Part shown: positions 41,844-50,363 of the stretch, piece after piece
How the letters are laid out: each line of letters opens with the position of its first letter
How positions within the stretch are numbered: the first letter of the stretch is position 1
Assembly (NCBI GenBank): GCA_965215155.1
Contig: CBDCCY010000004.1
Coordinates: forward strand, 310,001 to 374,000
Direction of reading: 5' to 3'
Length of the DNA stretch: 64,000 nt
From: JAGWAJ01 sp965215155
Lineage (GTDB): Bacteria > Acidobacteriota > Vicinamibacteria > Vicinamibacterales > UBA8438
The notes under the pieces: generated by a model
Told to the model about the DNA's origin: nothing
Database searches by the model: none
The model's input: the letters and a program-made list of their open reading frames with translations, nothing else
Made by a program: the position numbers and the translations under genes

Positions 41844-43179
41844 TCAGGTCGTAGACGCGCTCGCGGACACGATTGAGCGCATCTCGCCCGTCGGTAGCCC
41901 GGTCGACCCGGTACCCGGCGTCGGTCAACGCGGCCGACACCGCCTCGGCCAGCGCGGGCTCGTCCTCGATCACGAGGACCGGCGTCCCCGCTCCGACCGC
42001 GGTTGGCGGCGGAACCGCGGGCGGGGCGGGCCGGGCGGGGACGCCGCTGCTCGTCGGCAGCTCCAGGAAGAAGGACGCCCCGCGGCCGGGCTCCGACGTC
42101 ACGCGAAGCTGACCGCCGTGGTCCCGGACGATGGCGAAGGCGACGGTCAACCCGAGGCCGGTCCCCTTGCCGACGGACTTGGTCGTGAAGAAGGGGTCGA
42201 AGATCTTCGACTGCACGTCCGGAGGCATTCCTGGCCCGTCGTCGTTCACCTCCAACACGACCGCGTCGCCTCCGGGATCGTGCCAGGTGCGGATGACCAG
42301 GGTGCCACGGCCGTTCGCCGCGCGCATCGCCTGCTCGGCGTTGATCATCAGGTTCAGCAGCACCTGCTTCAGGTGGTGCGGATCGGCGAACAGGCGCGGC
42401 AGACCGGTCGCCAGCGCCTCGATCGTCCTGATGTTCGACAGCCGCTGCTCGTAGGCCCGCAGCGCGAGCGTCTCGCGCACCACCTGGTTCAGATCGACCA
42501 TCGAGCGCGTCGAGTGCCGCTTGCGGGCGAAGGTCAGGAGGTTGCGGACGATCCGCGCCGCGCGCTCCGACTCGCCCAGAATCGTCTCGATGCCGCGCCG
42601 GGTGACGGCGTCGACGGAGCGCGACGCGAGCCGCTCGGACCAGGTCAGGATCGTCGCCAGCGGGTTGTTGAGCTCGTGCGCCACGCCCGAGACCGTCTGG
42701 CCCAGGGCGGCGAGCTTCTCGGCCTGCAGCAGGTCCTGATAGACGCCCCGGTCCTGGTCCTCCAGCCGGCGCCGTTCGCTGACGTCCCGCAGCAACGCCT
42801 GGACGTGGGCGGCGCTCCCGTTGGACGGCGCATCGAGGTTGGCCGTCACCTCCACCCAGATCGGGCTCTCGTCGGCGCGCCGGAGGCGCAGCACGTAGTC
42901 GGTCACCGCCCCGTCGCGGGTCAACTGCTCGATGAACTGGGCACGGGCCTTGGGATCGACGAAGCGGCCGCGCGCGAAGGGTCTCACCTCGCAGGCATCG
43001 GCCTCCGGGGCGAAGCCGAACATCAGCTTGAGATGCGGGTTGGCGGCGAGCGTGCTCCCGTCGTCGCCGTCGAGGGTGCCGATGTAGATGCCCTCGCGAA
43101 CCGCGTCGAACAGGCGGGTCAGCTCATCCGGGAAGAGGGAGGGCGTCGAGCGCGCGCGATCGGCAGCGCGGGACACCAC
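41626..43179 (-). CDS. Hybrid sensor histidine kinase (PAS-HisKA-HATPase-REC)
   Basis: This 517-residue cytosolic kinase has a PAS-like sensor at about 20-135. The HisKA phospho-acceptor His168 lies in GVAHELNNPLATILTWS. The ATPase has N box LLNLMINAEQAM, G1 VNDDGPGMPP and G2 GKGTGLGLTVAFAIV. A receiver domain at the C-terminus has Asp449 in LIICDLAMPRVDG. No membrane segment is seen. The neighbouring NtrC-type regulator is a plausible output partner. The start is GTG (two adjacent GTG codons). Confidence 0.92.
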   Translation of the reverse strand: MVSRAADRARSTPSLFPDELTRLFDAVREGIYIGTLDGDDGSTLAANPHLKLMFGFAPEADACEVRPFARGRFVDPKARAQFIEQLTRDGAVTDYVLRLRRADESPIWVEVTANLDAPSNGSAAHVQALLRDVSERRRLEDQDRGVYQDLLQAEKLAALGQTVSGVAHELNNPLATILTWSERLASRSVDAVTRRGIETILGESERAARIVRNLLTFARKRHSTRSMVDLNQVVRETLALRAYEQRLSNIRTIEALATGLPRLFADPHHLKQVLLNLMINAEQAMRAANGRGTLVIRTWHDPGGDAVVLEVNDDGPGMPPDVQSKIFDPFFTTKSVGKGTGLGLTVAFAIVRDHGGQLRVTSEPGRGASFFLELPTSSGVPARPAPPAVPPPTAVGAGTPVLVIEDEPALAEAVSAALTDAGYRVDRATDGRDALNRVRERVYDLIICDLAMPRVDGPSFYRALSDSRPALAKRIVFVTGNVAGTDAERFLEDTGCRWLAKPFRLGDLLQAAREVTA

Positions 43180-43222
43180 GGATTATAGCAGCCGTCCTTC
43201 CGCCCGGCGCCGCTCCCCGTGC

Positions 43223-43855
43223 TCAGTCCGCCGGCGGTGCCGGGGTCGGCGTCTGGTTCGGGAACCGGGCGTACTCGTCCTCGATCGCGGTGCGGATGTC
43301 CTGCACGGTGGCTCCGGAGGTGTGGAGCTGCATCGCCTTGCGCGCCACGTCGATGCAGATTGTGCACGCCATGCCGTGCGTGTCCCATTCGCGGACGGTC
43401 CCGTCGGAATTGCGGGACTCGACGAAGCAGTCGGCGTTGCCGCTGTGGCCGGCCGTCTCGCAGCCGCAGTAGCAGGGGACGTACTCCAGTACGTCCGGCC
43501 GGTGCGCCGCGAACGTGTAGGCGGCGCGGATGACCTCCGGCGCTCGCGGCACCATGTTGGGCACCAGCGGCAGCGGCGGGAGCGGCGCCGTGGGGTCGGG
43601 CACGGCGGTCTGCCGCTCGGGAGTCGGCGGCGCGGGCGGCCGCTCGGGGAGGCTCGGCTCGGGCTCGGCCTCGCCGCTCGCCGCGGCGAGCTCGGCGGCC
43701 GGCGTTGCCGGCGCGTCGCTCGCCGAGCCGGCCGGCCAGAACATCGCGAGCGCGCCGGCCGCGACGAGGAGCGCGCCGCCGATGAGAATCCAGGGAGGCC
43801 CGCCCGCAGGCGCTGCCTCCGGCACCCGGCGTGAGGTTTGCTTCTTGGCACCCAT
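43223..43855 (-). CDS. PCYCGC-motif membrane-anchored protein
   Basis: This 210-residue protein has one N-terminal hydrophobic anchor (WILIGGALLVAAGALAMFW) and a Pro/Ala-rich linker. The C-terminal Cys-rich domain carries EYVPCYCGCETAGHSGNADCF and GMACTICIDVARKAMQL. The PCYCGC signature defines a family of mostly exported proteins of unknown role, perhaps metal or redox related given the six or more cysteines. It lies 43 bp upstream of the kinase gene on the same strand. Confidence 0.8.
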   Translation of the reverse strand: MGAKKQTSRRVPEAAPAGGPPWILIGGALLVAAGALAMFWPAGSASDAPATPAAELAAASGEAEPEPSLPERPPAPPTPERQTAVPDPTAPLPPLPLVPNMVPRAPEVIRAAYTFAAHRPDVLEYVPCYCGCETAGHSGNADCFVESRNSDGTVREWDTHGMACTICIDVARKAMQLHTSGATVQDIRTAIEDEYARFPNQTPTPAPPAD

Positions 43856-44027
43856 AAGCCGGCATCATACATCACGGACCCGCCGGGCGGAAGGTGCAGC
43901 CGCCCCGCTCCGCGGCGTGCGGGGGGCGGCCGGTCGGCTTCGCCGCCGGGCGGAGCGATCCGCGGGATGGAATCGAGCGAGCTCTCGGCGTGGCAGGCGA
44001 GCGAGCTCCCGCGATGGAGGGCGGACG

Positions 44028-45074
44028 ATGGCGCAGTCGAGTCGACAGGTGGCCGCCGCAGTTGCGCCCGGACCGGCGGATTCCGGCGGGCCGCGCGAGG
44101 TGCAGGAGCTGCTCCGCCTCGGGTGTCGTCTGGCGGCCGCCACGACGGTGGACGGCGTGCGGCGCGCCCTGCGCCGCTCGCTGCCCGACCTGGTCGCACC
44201 CGCCGGAGCGCCGTGGGCTCTGGTTCGGCACGACGGGGCTTGGGAGACGGTCGCCGGGGGCCGGGCGGAGGCGCCGCGCCGGCCGCGCGCGGTGCTCGAG
44301 GCCGTCGCGGAGCGCGTGCTGCGCCTCGAGCCGGATGTCCTCGAGACGACGGGCGGGATCGAGTGCGAGGACCAGATCTGCTTCCCGCTGGTTGCCGGAG
44401 GGAGCAAGGTCGGAGTGCTGGGCGCAAGCCGGGCCGTGCCCGCCGCCGAGCGCCCGCGGCTGGCCGCGGTCGCGGCCGTGCTGGGGCTCGCGGTCGGCCA
44501 CGTCCGCCTGCTCGCGGAGGGCGGGGCGCACGGCGCCCGCGACGGCTTGACCGGCTGCAGCTCCCGGGCATGCGGCCTGCGCGCGCTGGACGCCGCGCTG
44601 GAGCGCGGCCGGCGAACGCGCCGGCCGGTGTCGCTCGCGATGGTCGACCTCGACCACTTCAAGTCCGTGAACGATCGGCACGGACATCTCTGCGGCGACG
44701 CGGTGCTGGCCGCCGTCGGCGCCCGCCTGCGCGCCGCCACGCGGATCGGCGACCTCGGGTGCCGGTTCGGCGGCGACGAGTTCCTGCTCGTCCTGCCCGC
44801 TACGCCGCGCGATGGAGCCGCCCGGGTCGCTGAAGTGCTGCGGCGCGCGATCGTGAGCATCACCGTGCGGTGGCACGGCGTCCCGGTGTCCACCGCGGCG
44901 AGCATCGGCGTCGCGTCCGGTGCGGGCGGCGAGGTCGACGCTCGCGCGCTGATCGCCCGGGCCGACGCGGCCCTCTACCGCGCGAAGGAGGCGGGACGGA
45001 ATCGCGTCTGCGTCGAGCCGGGAGGGCCCGCAAGCACCTCCCCGGCGAGCGGCGACGCGGCTCGAGGCCGATGA
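44028..45074 (+). CDS. Diguanylate cyclase (GAF-like plus GGDEF)
   Basis: This 348-residue protein should make cyclic di-GMP. The catalytic motif is intact: Gly248-Gly249-Asp250-Glu251-Phe252. An inhibitory I-site RIGD lies at 239-242, five residues before it, so product feedback is expected. The N-terminal 165 residues look like a GAF-type sensor (LVRHDGAWETVAGGR, CFPLVAGGSKVGVLGASR). A GGAGG site lies 7 bp before ATG 44028, which decides the start. No membrane segment is seen. Confidence 0.9.
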   Translation: MAQSSRQVAAAVAPGPADSGGPREVQELLRLGCRLAAATTVDGVRRALRRSLPDLVAPAGAPWALVRHDGAWETVAGGRAEAPRRPRAVLEAVAERVLRLEPDVLETTGGIECEDQICFPLVAGGSKVGVLGASRAVPAAERPRLAAVAAVLGLAVGHVRLLAEGGAHGARDGLTGCSSRACGLRALDAALERGRRTRRPVSLAMVDLDHFKSVNDRHGHLCGDAVLAAVGARLRAATRIGDLGCRFGGDEFLLVLPATPRDGAARVAEVLRRAIVSITVRWHGVPVSTAASIGVASGAGGEVDARALIARADAALYRAKEAGRNRVCVEPGGPASTSPASGDAARGR

Positions 45075-45087
45075 TACGATCGCTGCG

Positions 45088-45585
45088 GTGACGACCACGC
45101 CATTGACGCTCCCGCTCGACAACGCGGCGATCGAGCGGATCCTCCCCCACCGCTATCCGTTCCTGCTCGTCGATCGCATCACCGAGTTCGAGCTCGACAA
45201 GCGCATCGTCGGCATCAAGAACGTATCGGCGAACGAGCGCTACCTGGCCCAGCGCCCGGGCCGGCAACCCGTCCTCCCCCCGACCATCCTCACCGAGGCG
45301 GTCGCGCAGGTCGGCGCCATCCTCATCCTGGCCAAGCCCGAGAACCGCGAGAAGCTGCCCTACTTCATGGGGATTGAACGGGTCCGCTACCGGCGGCCGG
45401 TGCACCCCGGCGACGTCGTGGTCATCGAGGCGGCGGTCGACCGGCTGCGAAGCCGCATGGGGCGCCTGAAGGGGTTCGCGCGCGTCGGCGACACGATCTG
45501 CGTCGAGGGGACCATGACCTTCGCGCTCGGGCCCAAGAAGGGCGCACCGAACGGCAGACCGGCCAACGCCCCGGGACCCGACTGA
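45088..45585 (+). CDS. FabZ-like hotdog dehydratase lacking the catalytic His
   Basis: This 165-residue protein is clearly related to (3R)-hydroxyacyl-ACP dehydratase FabZ: ILPHRYPFLLVDRI near the start, LTEAVAQVGAILIL helix, YFMGIERVRYRRPVHPGD, RLKGFARVGDTICVEGTM. In FabZ the active-site His sits in GHFPGxPxxPG, 14 residues before the Glu. Here that segment reads AQRPGRQPVLPP, so the His is Arg56, while Glu70 is kept. It may have another hotdog activity or none. The start is GTG. It follows the GGDEF gene by 13 bp. Confidence 0.85.
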   Translation: MTTTPLTLPLDNAAIERILPHRYPFLLVDRITEFELDKRIVGIKNVSANERYLAQRPGRQPVLPPTILTEAVAQVGAILILAKPENREKLPYFMGIERVRYRRPVHPGDVVVIEAAVDRLRSRMGRLKGFARVGDTICVEGTMTFALGPKKGAPNGRPANAPGPD

Positions 45586-45735
45586 GGCGCGCCGCTCCTC
45601 CTCCCCCAGGGCCCGACGGGCCCCTGCCATCGCCGGCATTCCGACCGGTCGCCGCGCGAGGACGTCCTAACCGACAGCGGCGAGCGGTCCGCAGGCGAGG
45701 GCAGCCGCCGCGGCTGCCGCACACGCCATTCGCAG

Positions 45736-46017
45736 ATGGCCGACTACTTCGGAATCGAAGGCGGGTCGGGCGTGCTCGTCACCCGCGTCGAGGACGAATC
45801 GACGGCGGCGCGCGCGGGGCTTCGAGCGGGTGACGTCATCACGGCGGTCGGGGAGCACCCGGTGGCCGACGTCCGGTCGCTGCGCCGGCAGCTTGCGGCC
45901 GGGCGGGCCGGTGAGGACATCGTCATCACCGTCGTGCGGGACGGGATGGAGACGCAGCTCACGGCGGAGTTCGAAGCGCCGGAGGGAGCGGGGCGGCGCG
46001 CGCGGATTCCGATCTGA
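45736..46017 (+). CDS. Small PDZ-domain protein (possible 3' remnant)
   Basis: The 93 residues form essentially one PDZ domain: SGVLVTRVEDESTAARAGLRAGDVITAVGE and VADVRSLRRQL. Such domains usually follow a protease or periplasmic scaffold, as in DegP/HtrA. Here no protease domain, signal peptide or obvious upstream in-frame start is visible, so it may be a degraded tail of a longer gene. It is convergent with the next gene. Confidence 0.6.
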   Translation: MADYFGIEGGSGVLVTRVEDESTAARAGLRAGDVITAVGEHPVADVRSLRRQLAAGRAGEDIVITVVRDGMETQLTAEFEAPEGAGRRARIPI

Positions 46018-46029
46018 CGCGGCTCCCGG

Positions 46030-47280
46030 TCAGGCCTGCGCGCGCTGACTCTCGGGGTGCGCGGCCTGGTCGGGGGCGACGAGGGTGGCGAGCTGGGCGG
46101 CGATGATGCGGATGAGCGACTGCACGTCCCGCCTCGCCTCCCACCCCTCGCGGAGCTCCGCCGAGAGCACCCCGAAGCAGTTCACCGAAGAAACGAGAGG
46201 CGTGACGACCGCCCCCGAGCCGGAAGAGTCCGCGGGGACGACGTGCATGCGTCCCTCGCGGTACGCGGAGGCAGTGGCGTTCTCGCTGTCGTGCGGTATG
46301 GCGCCGAGCCTGGCGAGCATCGCCTGGGAGTAGCCGTGGCACACGGCGGGGCGGAGCGACTCGCCGCTGCCGTCGCTCACCCAGACGATCATGCCGGAGG
46401 CGTTGAGCACGGCGGCCGCGCGGCCGAGCAGGTCGGGCAGGTCCGACGCGCTCGTCAGGCTGCCGAGGTCCGTGCAGATGACGGCCGCGGCCGTCAGGTC
46501 GAGCTCGGGAGCCGCCGGCTCCGGGGCCGGCGCGGCGCTGGTCGAAGGTGGGCCGGCGTCCGCCGCCGCGTCCGCGGCCAGGGTCAGATCCAGCAGGCTG
46601 CTGCCCGTCACGGGCTGCACTCCCGAATCGACCCCCGGCACCTCCGCGGGGGCGTCGGCGGCATCGGCGTCGCCACCGCGCGGTCGCCGGAGCGCCGCGA
46701 AGAGCATCACGACCGCGGCGAGGACGCCGCTGCCGACGGTCAGGAAGAACGCCTGTGCCTGCGCCGTCGCCTGCCGTGCTGCGGTGGTGCCGCGGGCCGT
46801 GCGCTCGACGTCCAGGGCGCGCCTGACGTGACCCGCCGCCTCGGCGCCGAACTCCACGGCGTCGGTGAGCAGAAGGTCCCAGGCCCGCTCCGTCTCGCCG
46901 CTCGCGACGTGCTCCCGCGAGGCGGCGTCCACGCCCTGCAGATCGCCGACGGCCTCCGACGCTGCCTCGATCGCGCGCTCCGCCCCGGGTGCCGTCGCCA
47001 GCCGGGTGAGCTCCGCGAGGCCGGCCACGGCGATGTCCGTCTGGGCGGCGGTTCGCGCGGCTCGCGCGGCGTGATCGGCGTCCGCCGCCACGTAGGCCTG
47101 TTGTGCGGCGCGCAACTCGGAGAGGGCAGCGGTCACCCGCCAGGCGTTCTCGGCGAACTCTCGTTCCCCGTTGCGCCCCTCGCCGATCTGCTGACTCAGG
47201 AGGACGACCCAGTAGCCGGATGCGAGCGCCACTGCAACCAACGCGGTGAAGACGCTCACCCTCAGCCACCCAGGACCCAT
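46030..47280 (-). CDS. Membrane-anchored GAF-like sensor protein of unknown role
   Basis: This 416-residue protein has two membrane helices (about residues 8-28 and 176-197) flanking a helical, Ala-rich extracytoplasmic region, a CHASE3 or four-helix-bundle-like arrangement. After a Pro/Ala-rich linker comes a cytosolic GAF-like domain (LLGRAAAVLNASGMIVWVSDGSG, ATASAYREGRMHVV, GAVVTPLVSSVNCFGVLSAEL). There is no kinase, methyl-accepting or GGDEF output domain, so it looks like a sensor without an attached effector. The start is ATG 47280. Confidence 0.7.
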   Translation of the reverse strand: MGPGWLRVSVFTALVAVALASGYWVVLLSQQIGEGRNGEREFAENAWRVTAALSELRAAQQAYVAADADHAARAARTAAQTDIAVAGLAELTRLATAPGAERAIEAASEAVGDLQGVDAASREHVASGETERAWDLLLTDAVEFGAEAAGHVRRALDVERTARGTTAARQATAQAQAFFLTVGSGVLAAVVMLFAALRRPRGGDADAADAPAEVPGVDSGVQPVTGSSLLDLTLAADAAADAGPPSTSAAPAPEPAAPELDLTAAAVICTDLGSLTSASDLPDLLGRAAAVLNASGMIVWVSDGSGESLRPAVCHGYSQAMLARLGAIPHDSENATASAYREGRMHVVPADSSGSGAVVTPLVSSVNCFGVLSAELREGWEARRDVQSLIRIIAAQLATLVAPDQAAHPESQRAQA

Positions 47281-47319
47281 GATTGTCGCCTACTATAGCA
47301 CCTTTCGCGGGAGCCGGGC

Positions 47320-47388
47320 GTCTGCGCCGTGAACGGCGGCGGGGACTCCTGTAGGGTTGGCTGAGCGGGAATGGAGCCGGAGGCGACC
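47320..47388. repeat. Dispersed repeat element, second copy
   Basis: GTCTGCGCCG, then ACTCCTGTAGGGTTGG and GGAGCCGGAGGCGAC, align with the segment at 14627-14694 with roughly three quarters of bases matching by eye. Like that copy it lies immediately 5' of a gene. Confidence 0.5.
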
Positions 47389-47427
47389 GTTCCCGGGGTC
47401 GGGCCTCCGGGTCGCTGGCGGGCATGC

Positions 47428-48330
47428 ATGCAGGCGGGCATCATCGTCAACCCCTACGCCGGGCGAGGCCGCCGGATCGACACGCTCACCGAGCGGCGGA
47501 CGCACCTGGCGCGGGCGGCGCTCGCCGCCTGCGGCATAAAGGGCGAGGTCGCGTTCACCCGTCACCCGGGGGCGGCCCGCGCCCTGGCCCGGTCTATCGT
47601 CGCGGCGGGGGCCACCAGCCTGGTCTGCTGGGGAGGCGACGGTACCGTCAACGAGGTGGCCTCGGAGGCGGCTCGCCACCGGCTGCCGCTCGGCATCGTG
47701 CCGAGCGGTTCCGGGAACGGCCTCGCGCGCGAGCTGGGCCTCGATCGGCAGCCGGAAGCGGCTCTCCGGACGGCGCTCCGCGGCCCGGAGCGCATCCTCG
47801 ACGCGGGTGAGATCGACGGGCGCTTCTTCGCGAACGTCGCGGGGGTCGGATTCGACGCGCACCTCGCGCACGTCGCCGAAAGGTTCGCGCGCCGCGGCTC
47901 GTGGGCCTACTTCGCGGCCGGCGTTCCGGAGCTGCTCGCGTACCGTCCCGCCGCCTACTGCATCCGTACCGGAGGGCGGACGTTCCGGACGGACGCCCTG
48001 CTCGTGACCATCGCCAACGGGCGGCAGTACGGCAACGGGGCCGTCATCGCGCCGCACGCGCGGCCCGATGACGGGCGCCTCGACCTGGTCTGCGTGCCCG
48101 CGCTGTCGACCGCGGTGCTGTTCTGGCAGGCGCGCCGGCTCTTCACCGGCACCGTCGATCGCGTGCGCGGGGTGCGGACGGTGTCCATCGGCGACGCCGA
48201 GGTGCGTGGAAACGGACGTCTCGCCTTCCACGTCGACGGCGAGGCGTGCATCGGCGGATCGAGCCTGCGGGTGCGCGTCCTGCCGGGCGCCCTGCGCGTG
48301 CGAGTTCCCGCCCGGGACGGCGGGCGCTGA
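47428..48330 (+). CDS. Diacylglycerol/sphingosine-kinase-like lipid kinase
   Basis: This 300-residue member of the DAGK catalytic superfamily likely phosphorylates a lipid alcohol at the membrane. The motifs are IIVNPYAGRGR, VCWGGDGTVNEVASEA (the GGDGT nucleotide site), GIVPSGSGNGLARELGL and FFANVAGVGFDAHLA; FHVDGEACIG near the end completes the family pattern. ATG 47428 begins the conserved part. ATG 47371 is also in frame but falls in a dispersed repeat. The lipid substrate is not predictable. Confidence 0.85.
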   Translation: MQAGIIVNPYAGRGRRIDTLTERRTHLARAALAACGIKGEVAFTRHPGAARALARSIVAAGATSLVCWGGDGTVNEVASEAARHRLPLGIVPSGSGNGLARELGLDRQPEAALRTALRGPERILDAGEIDGRFFANVAGVGFDAHLAHVAERFARRGSWAYFAAGVPELLAYRPAAYCIRTGGRTFRTDALLVTIANGRQYGNGAVIAPHARPDDGRLDLVCVPALSTAVLFWQARRLFTGTVDRVRGVRTVSIGDAEVRGNGRLAFHVDGEACIGGSSLRVRVLPGALRVRVPARDGGR

Positions 48331-48339
48331 CGGCCCGCG

Positions 48340-48431
48340 TGCGGCGACCCGCGCCGTACGGACGCGAAATCGACCACCTTCGCCATCGGCCTGCGGCGCT
48401 GCCGGCCCGCCGCTTGCGGCGACCCGCGCCG
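48340..48431. repeat. 17-bp direct repeat in a convergent gap
   Basis: TGCGGCGACCCGCGCCG occurs at 48340-48356 and 48415-48431, between the convergent lipid-kinase and dsbD genes. It could contribute to a bidirectional terminator structure. The function is unknown. Confidence 0.4.
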
Positions 48432-48464
48432 GTCGCGCGGAGCCGGTCGTCCTCGCCCCCGGTG

Positions 48465-50288
48465 TCACGGTGCGCCGGCGGCGCCGGGAGCACCGGCGCT
48501 GCCGGGTCGCAGAATCGCGTACGCGGGCAGGCCGATCGCCCCGAAGCGCTCCATGACCTCGAACGCCGGCGACGCGGACGGATCCTCGGCCTGGAACTTG
48601 ATCTTCACGTAGTCGCCCAGCGCCGCCTCGACGGCCGGGTCCTTGAGCGTGGTGCGGTCCATGATCAGGCAGTTCTTGCACCACGTGGCCCAGACGTCGA
48701 CGAGCACCAGCTTGCCGTCCGCATCCGCGGCGGCGAGTCCCGGATCCAGAGCGGCGTACCAGCCGTCGTCGATGAGCTCCTGCACGCTCCCGGCCACCAG
48801 CTCCGGATCGACCCAGCGCTGACTGAAGAGGCCGTAGGACAGATAGCCGTAGTAGACGGCGGTTCCGAGGATGAAGACGCCGAACGCCTGCCGGACGCGG
48901 ACCATCCAGGGGCCCGGCTTCGGCAGGAACGACAGGCCGGCGCCGGCAATCGGCCAGGGGATGGCCATCCCGAGCCCGAGGAGGAACGGCAACGCCAGCG
49001 CGACGGCGACGCCGGTCGCATAGAGGTTGCTCGAGAAGACGATGACCTGAATGACCACCGGGGCGACGCACGCGCCCGCCAGCAACGCCGCCACCCCGCC
49101 CATGCCGAACGCGACCGGCAGGGAGCCCGCCCCCTGCGGGCCGCCCGCGAACCGGCTCTGGAAGCGGGAGAAGTCGATGGCGAGACGGTCGAACATCGCG
49201 AGCGCCAGCACCACGAAGAGCAGCGCGATGCCGAGGTTGAACCAGGGTGACGCGTTGATCGTGCCGAAGGTGCCCGCCGTCAGGATGACGACCAGCCCGA
49301 GCACGCCGTAGACCATCGCCATGGCCAGCCCGTAGGCGCTGCCGAGCACGAAGCCCCGCCGCCGCGACCCCGCGCGCGCGCCCGCGCCGATGATCGCCAG
49401 GTTGATCGGGATCATGGGGAGGACGCACGGCGTCAGATTCAGAGCCAGGCCGCCGATGAGGATCAGGGCGACGATCGCGATCGGCCCGCGGCCCTCGAAC
49501 CAGCCGCGCTCCGCCTCTCCCGACTCCGCACGCTCGACGAACCCAAGGAACTCGTCGACATCTGCGTAGCCCGCGGTCCCGAGCAGCTCGAACTGCGCCA
49601 ACCGCGCAAGGCCGGTCGCCCCGTCCGCGGCGGGCTCCGCCCCTCCCGCGGGGGCGGGCGCGAGCTCTCCGGCGGGTCCCGGGCCCCGCCCGCCCTCCAC
49701 GTCGGCCTCCGCGTCGGCGTCCGTGGCGAGCGTCCCGAAGCTGAGCGAGTCGAACAGGCCGGCGGAGGCGGTCCGCGCCAGCTCGCGCGACGACGGCGCC
49801 ACCGTCACGTCGAAGCTCACCGGCGCCCGCGTGGGGAGGTAGCACATCCGGTCGTCGCACGCCTGGTAGCGCAGCGAGCCCCCGACGGGGTACGTGCCCG
49901 GCGCGAGGTCGTCGGCCAGCCGGAGCGCGGCACCGATGACGAAGCGCTCGTCGAACACCGCGAGAGGCTGCTCGGCTCCCTGCTGCTCGAGCATCACCGG
50001 CGTCGGCCAGGCCAGTCCGGCGAGCGCGATGCCCTCGGGGGGCTCCAGGGTGAGGACGGTCGCGATCAGGAACGACTCGAGCGGCTCGTTGGAATTGACG
50101 TGCAGGCCTGTGCCGCGCGGTTCGAGCTGCGCCTCCAACGCCACCCGGTAGGTCGTCCCCGCGTGCCCGGCGTCGGTCTCGGCCACGTCGGTCAGGTCGA
50201 GCGAGATGCGCTTCGGTTGGGCCGCCGCCTCGCCGGGCATCCAGACGAGCAGCGCCGCGAGCGCCGGAACCGCCGTTCGTGTCGACAT
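48465..50288 (-). CDS. dsbD: Thiol:disulfide interchange protein DsbD
   Basis: This 607-residue protein moves reductant from cytosolic thioredoxin to the periplasm. After a signal peptide, the N-terminal domain has the paired cysteines of ACDDRMCYLP (about 149-154). The membrane domain has eight or so helices with Cys in LNLTPCVLPMIPINL and GACVAPVVIQVIVF. The C-terminal thioredoxin domain has WCKNC (Cys537, Cys540). A Pro/Ala/Glu-rich linker separates domains one and two. GTG 50291 directly precedes ATG 50288; either may start. Confidence 0.92.
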   Translation of the reverse strand: MSTRTAVPALAALLVWMPGEAAAQPKRISLDLTDVAETDAGHAGTTYRVALEAQLEPRGTGLHVNSNEPLESFLIATVLTLEPPEGIALAGLAWPTPVMLEQQGAEQPLAVFDERFVIGAALRLADDLAPGTYPVGGSLRYQACDDRMCYLPTRAPVSFDVTVAPSSRELARTASAGLFDSLSFGTLATDADAEADVEGGRGPGPAGELAPAPAGGAEPAADGATGLARLAQFELLGTAGYADVDEFLGFVERAESGEAERGWFEGRGPIAIVALILIGGLALNLTPCVLPMIPINLAIIGAGARAGSRRRGFVLGSAYGLAMAMVYGVLGLVVILTAGTFGTINASPWFNLGIALLFVVLALAMFDRLAIDFSRFQSRFAGGPQGAGSLPVAFGMGGVAALLAGACVAPVVIQVIVFSSNLYATGVAVALALPFLLGLGMAIPWPIAGAGLSFLPKPGPWMVRVRQAFGVFILGTAVYYGYLSYGLFSQRWVDPELVAGSVQELIDDGWYAALDPGLAAADADGKLVLVDVWATWCKNCLIMDRTTLKDPAVEAALGDYVKIKFQAEDPSASPAFEVMERFGAIGLPAYAILRPGSAGAPGAAGAP

Positions 50289-50363
50289 CACAACGCCTTC
50301 TCCCCGTAACGCCGGCGCCGCGGGCGCCGCCTCCGCGTCGCAACTCAGTCGAGCTCGACCAGC

